From NCBI RefSeq assembly GCF_947255105.1, contig NZ_CAMYFP010000012.1, positions 1-34,270 of the forward strand: a stretch of DNA of 34,270 nt, in the 5' to 3' direction. Numbering within the stretch: position 1 is the stretch's first letter; every line of letters starts with the position of its first letter. The position numbers were made by a program, and so were the translations under genes. The stretch comes from an uncultured Campylobacter sp. Its GTDB lineage: Bacteria > Campylobacterota > Campylobacteria > Campylobacterales > Campylobacteraceae. Below are positions 33,424 through 34,270 of the stretch, one piece after another. Under the pieces are notes generated by a model. That model saw only the letters and a program-made list of their open reading frames with translations, ran no database searches and was not told where the DNA came from.

Positions 33424-33428
33424 ATTAA

Positions 33429-33460
33429 GGCAAAACAAGCCAAGTTTTGTATCTTTTGCC
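33429..33460 (+). terminator. Terminator of the WYL gene
   Basis: CAAAAC/GTTTTG with a 7-nt loop (33431-33449), or the alternative outer stem GGCAAAA/TTTTGCC, follows the stop at 33423. T-rich sequence follows the inner stem. Confidence 0.6.
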
Positions 33461-33546
33461 CTATGCAGCTAGCTTACCAATATAGACAAATTTAATCTTT
33501 TTTCATAACAGCCTTACCAAAAGAGAGCAGCACTTTTTCAAAGAAC
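33461..33546. other. Trailer side of the CRISPR array
   Basis: This 86-bp AT-rich stretch lies between the WYL terminator and the most decayed repeat. Because the array is inferred to be transcribed leftwards, this is the leader-distal flank. I see no gene and no cas remnant in it. Confidence 0.5.
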
Positions 33547-34270
33547 TTTTTAGTCCCCTTAAATCGGGTCAATCTCTTTTAATCTTAATTATTGCGAAAG
33601 CATATTAAGATAGACAGGTTAGTAGTTTCAATCCCCCTAATCGGGTCAATCTCTTTTTATTTAGAACTTTTTCTCATCAGCTAACTCGATGTCATCTTGG
33701 TTTCAATCCCCTTAAGTCGGGTCAATCTCTTTTAATAGCCAGTGAAATAATCGATTTAATCACTGCGATAATTTGTTTCAATCCCCTTAAGTCGGGTCAA
33801 TCTCTTTCAATTAAAGAAAAAGTACTTGCACCATATCAAGCAGTTAGTTTCAATCCCCTTAAGTCGGGTCAATCTCTTTCAATGCTTATAGTAGACACTA
33901 TGCAATACTTGGTAGTAAATAGTTTCAATCCCCTTAAGTCGGGTCAATCTCTTTCAATGTGCTGTAGAAAATACAGCAGACATTGGTTCAAATCGTTTCA
34001 ATCCCCTTAAGTCGGGTCAATCTCTTTCAATGTTTAGGACAGTTGGTTCAAATCGGTCTCAAGAAATGTTTCAATCCCCTTAAGTCGGGTCAATCTCTTT
34101 CAATCTGACATGGTGTTGCCAGAAGTAGCAACTCTATTTGTTTCAATCCCCTTAAGTCGGGTCAATCTCTTTCAATGAAGAGGAAGCAGAATCTCATTGG
34201 TTACTATGGTAGCTAGTTTCAATCCCCTTAAGTCGGGTCAATCTCTTTCAATGAAGAGGAAGCAGAATCT
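33547..34270 (-). CRISPR. CRISPR array, 37-nt repeats, runs off the right edge
   Basis: Ten repeats start at 33547, 33625, 33700, 33775, 33847, 33922, 33995, 34068, 34140 and 34216. They enclose nine spacers of 35-41 nt and an 18-nt partial one. The repeat begins GTTTCAATCCCCTTAAG and ends TCGGGTCAATCTCTTTCAAT. The reverse complement ends in ATTGAAAC, the 8-nt 5' handle typical of type I-A/I-B and III crRNAs, so transcription is inferred from right to left. The first repeat (33547-33583) differs at five positions and the second is 36 nt with several changes. Decay at this end agrees with it being leader-distal. No cas gene is present, so the subtype is open. Confidence 0.96.

Noticed and set aside
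32545..34270. WYL protein as a CRISPR-Cas regulator with the array as its partner
   Set aside because: The array is inferred to be transcribed towards the WYL gene from the other side and no cas gene is present; the divergent AAA+/DUF262 operon is the more likely target.

Overview
The window looks like a chromosomal contig from a low-GC Campylobacterota, most likely Campylobacter. The evidence is the gene content and order (a tRNA-Thr/Tyr/Gly/Thr cluster running into tuf; hemN beside a UPF0763/DUF2603 protein; gmk-tatA-argS-alr; rpsB-tsf; a dba-dsbI type operon), the AT-rich codon use and the frequent TTG starts. The first 46 bases are not biological. They are an Illumina P5 tail, an i5 index and the Nextera transposon end, so genomic sequence starts at 47.

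Layout. 47-852: the 5' part of tuf and four tRNA genes, all on the minus strand, driven by a near-perfect sigma70 promoter at 873-901. 945-5957: a minus-strand run with an Fe-S oxidoreductase subunit, hemN, a UPF0763 protein, argF and hemB. 6019-7663: a plus-strand run with ribA, rsmG and two small conserved proteins. 7665-12059: minus-strand alr, argS, tatA, gmk and an acidic protein with a receiver-like N-terminus. 12128-14636: minus-strand orphan LolD-type ATPase, tsf and rpsB, with a structured leader in front of rpsB. 14762-17047: minus-strand pgeF, ribE and bioB. 17130-22533: plus-strand mnmG, pyrB, pyrC and an M20-type amidohydrolase. 22737-23084: a small lipoprotein.

From about 23.1 kb the window becomes more variable. 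A PepSY-type membrane protein (minus) faces a dba-dsbI type operon (plus) across a spacer with several Fur-box-like sites. DsbI, which in C. jejuni carries a C-terminal beta-propeller on the same chain, is here split into a five-helix membrane protein and a separate exported propeller-like protein. A diverged partial copy of the PepSY gene and its upstream DNA lies after the operon.

The segment 26.3-34.3 kb resembles a defence island. It has (i) a macrodomain gene translationally coupled to an unrecognised 207-residue protein; (ii) a three-gene minus-strand operon encoding a tandem AAA+ ATPase, a DUF262 protein without a nuclease and a DUF262-DUF1524 (GmrSD/SspE-like) protein with an HNH-type nuclease motif; (iii) a divergent HTH-WYL regulator; and (iv) a CRISPR array with 37-nt repeats that runs off the right edge, with no cas gene in view. 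The ATPase-DUF262-DUF262/DUF1524-WYL block is the best candidate for an undescribed system. Its parts belong to known families, but I do not recognise the combination as a named system. The last 55 bases repeat an earlier repeat-plus-spacer segment, which suggests a duplicated spacer where assembly stopped.
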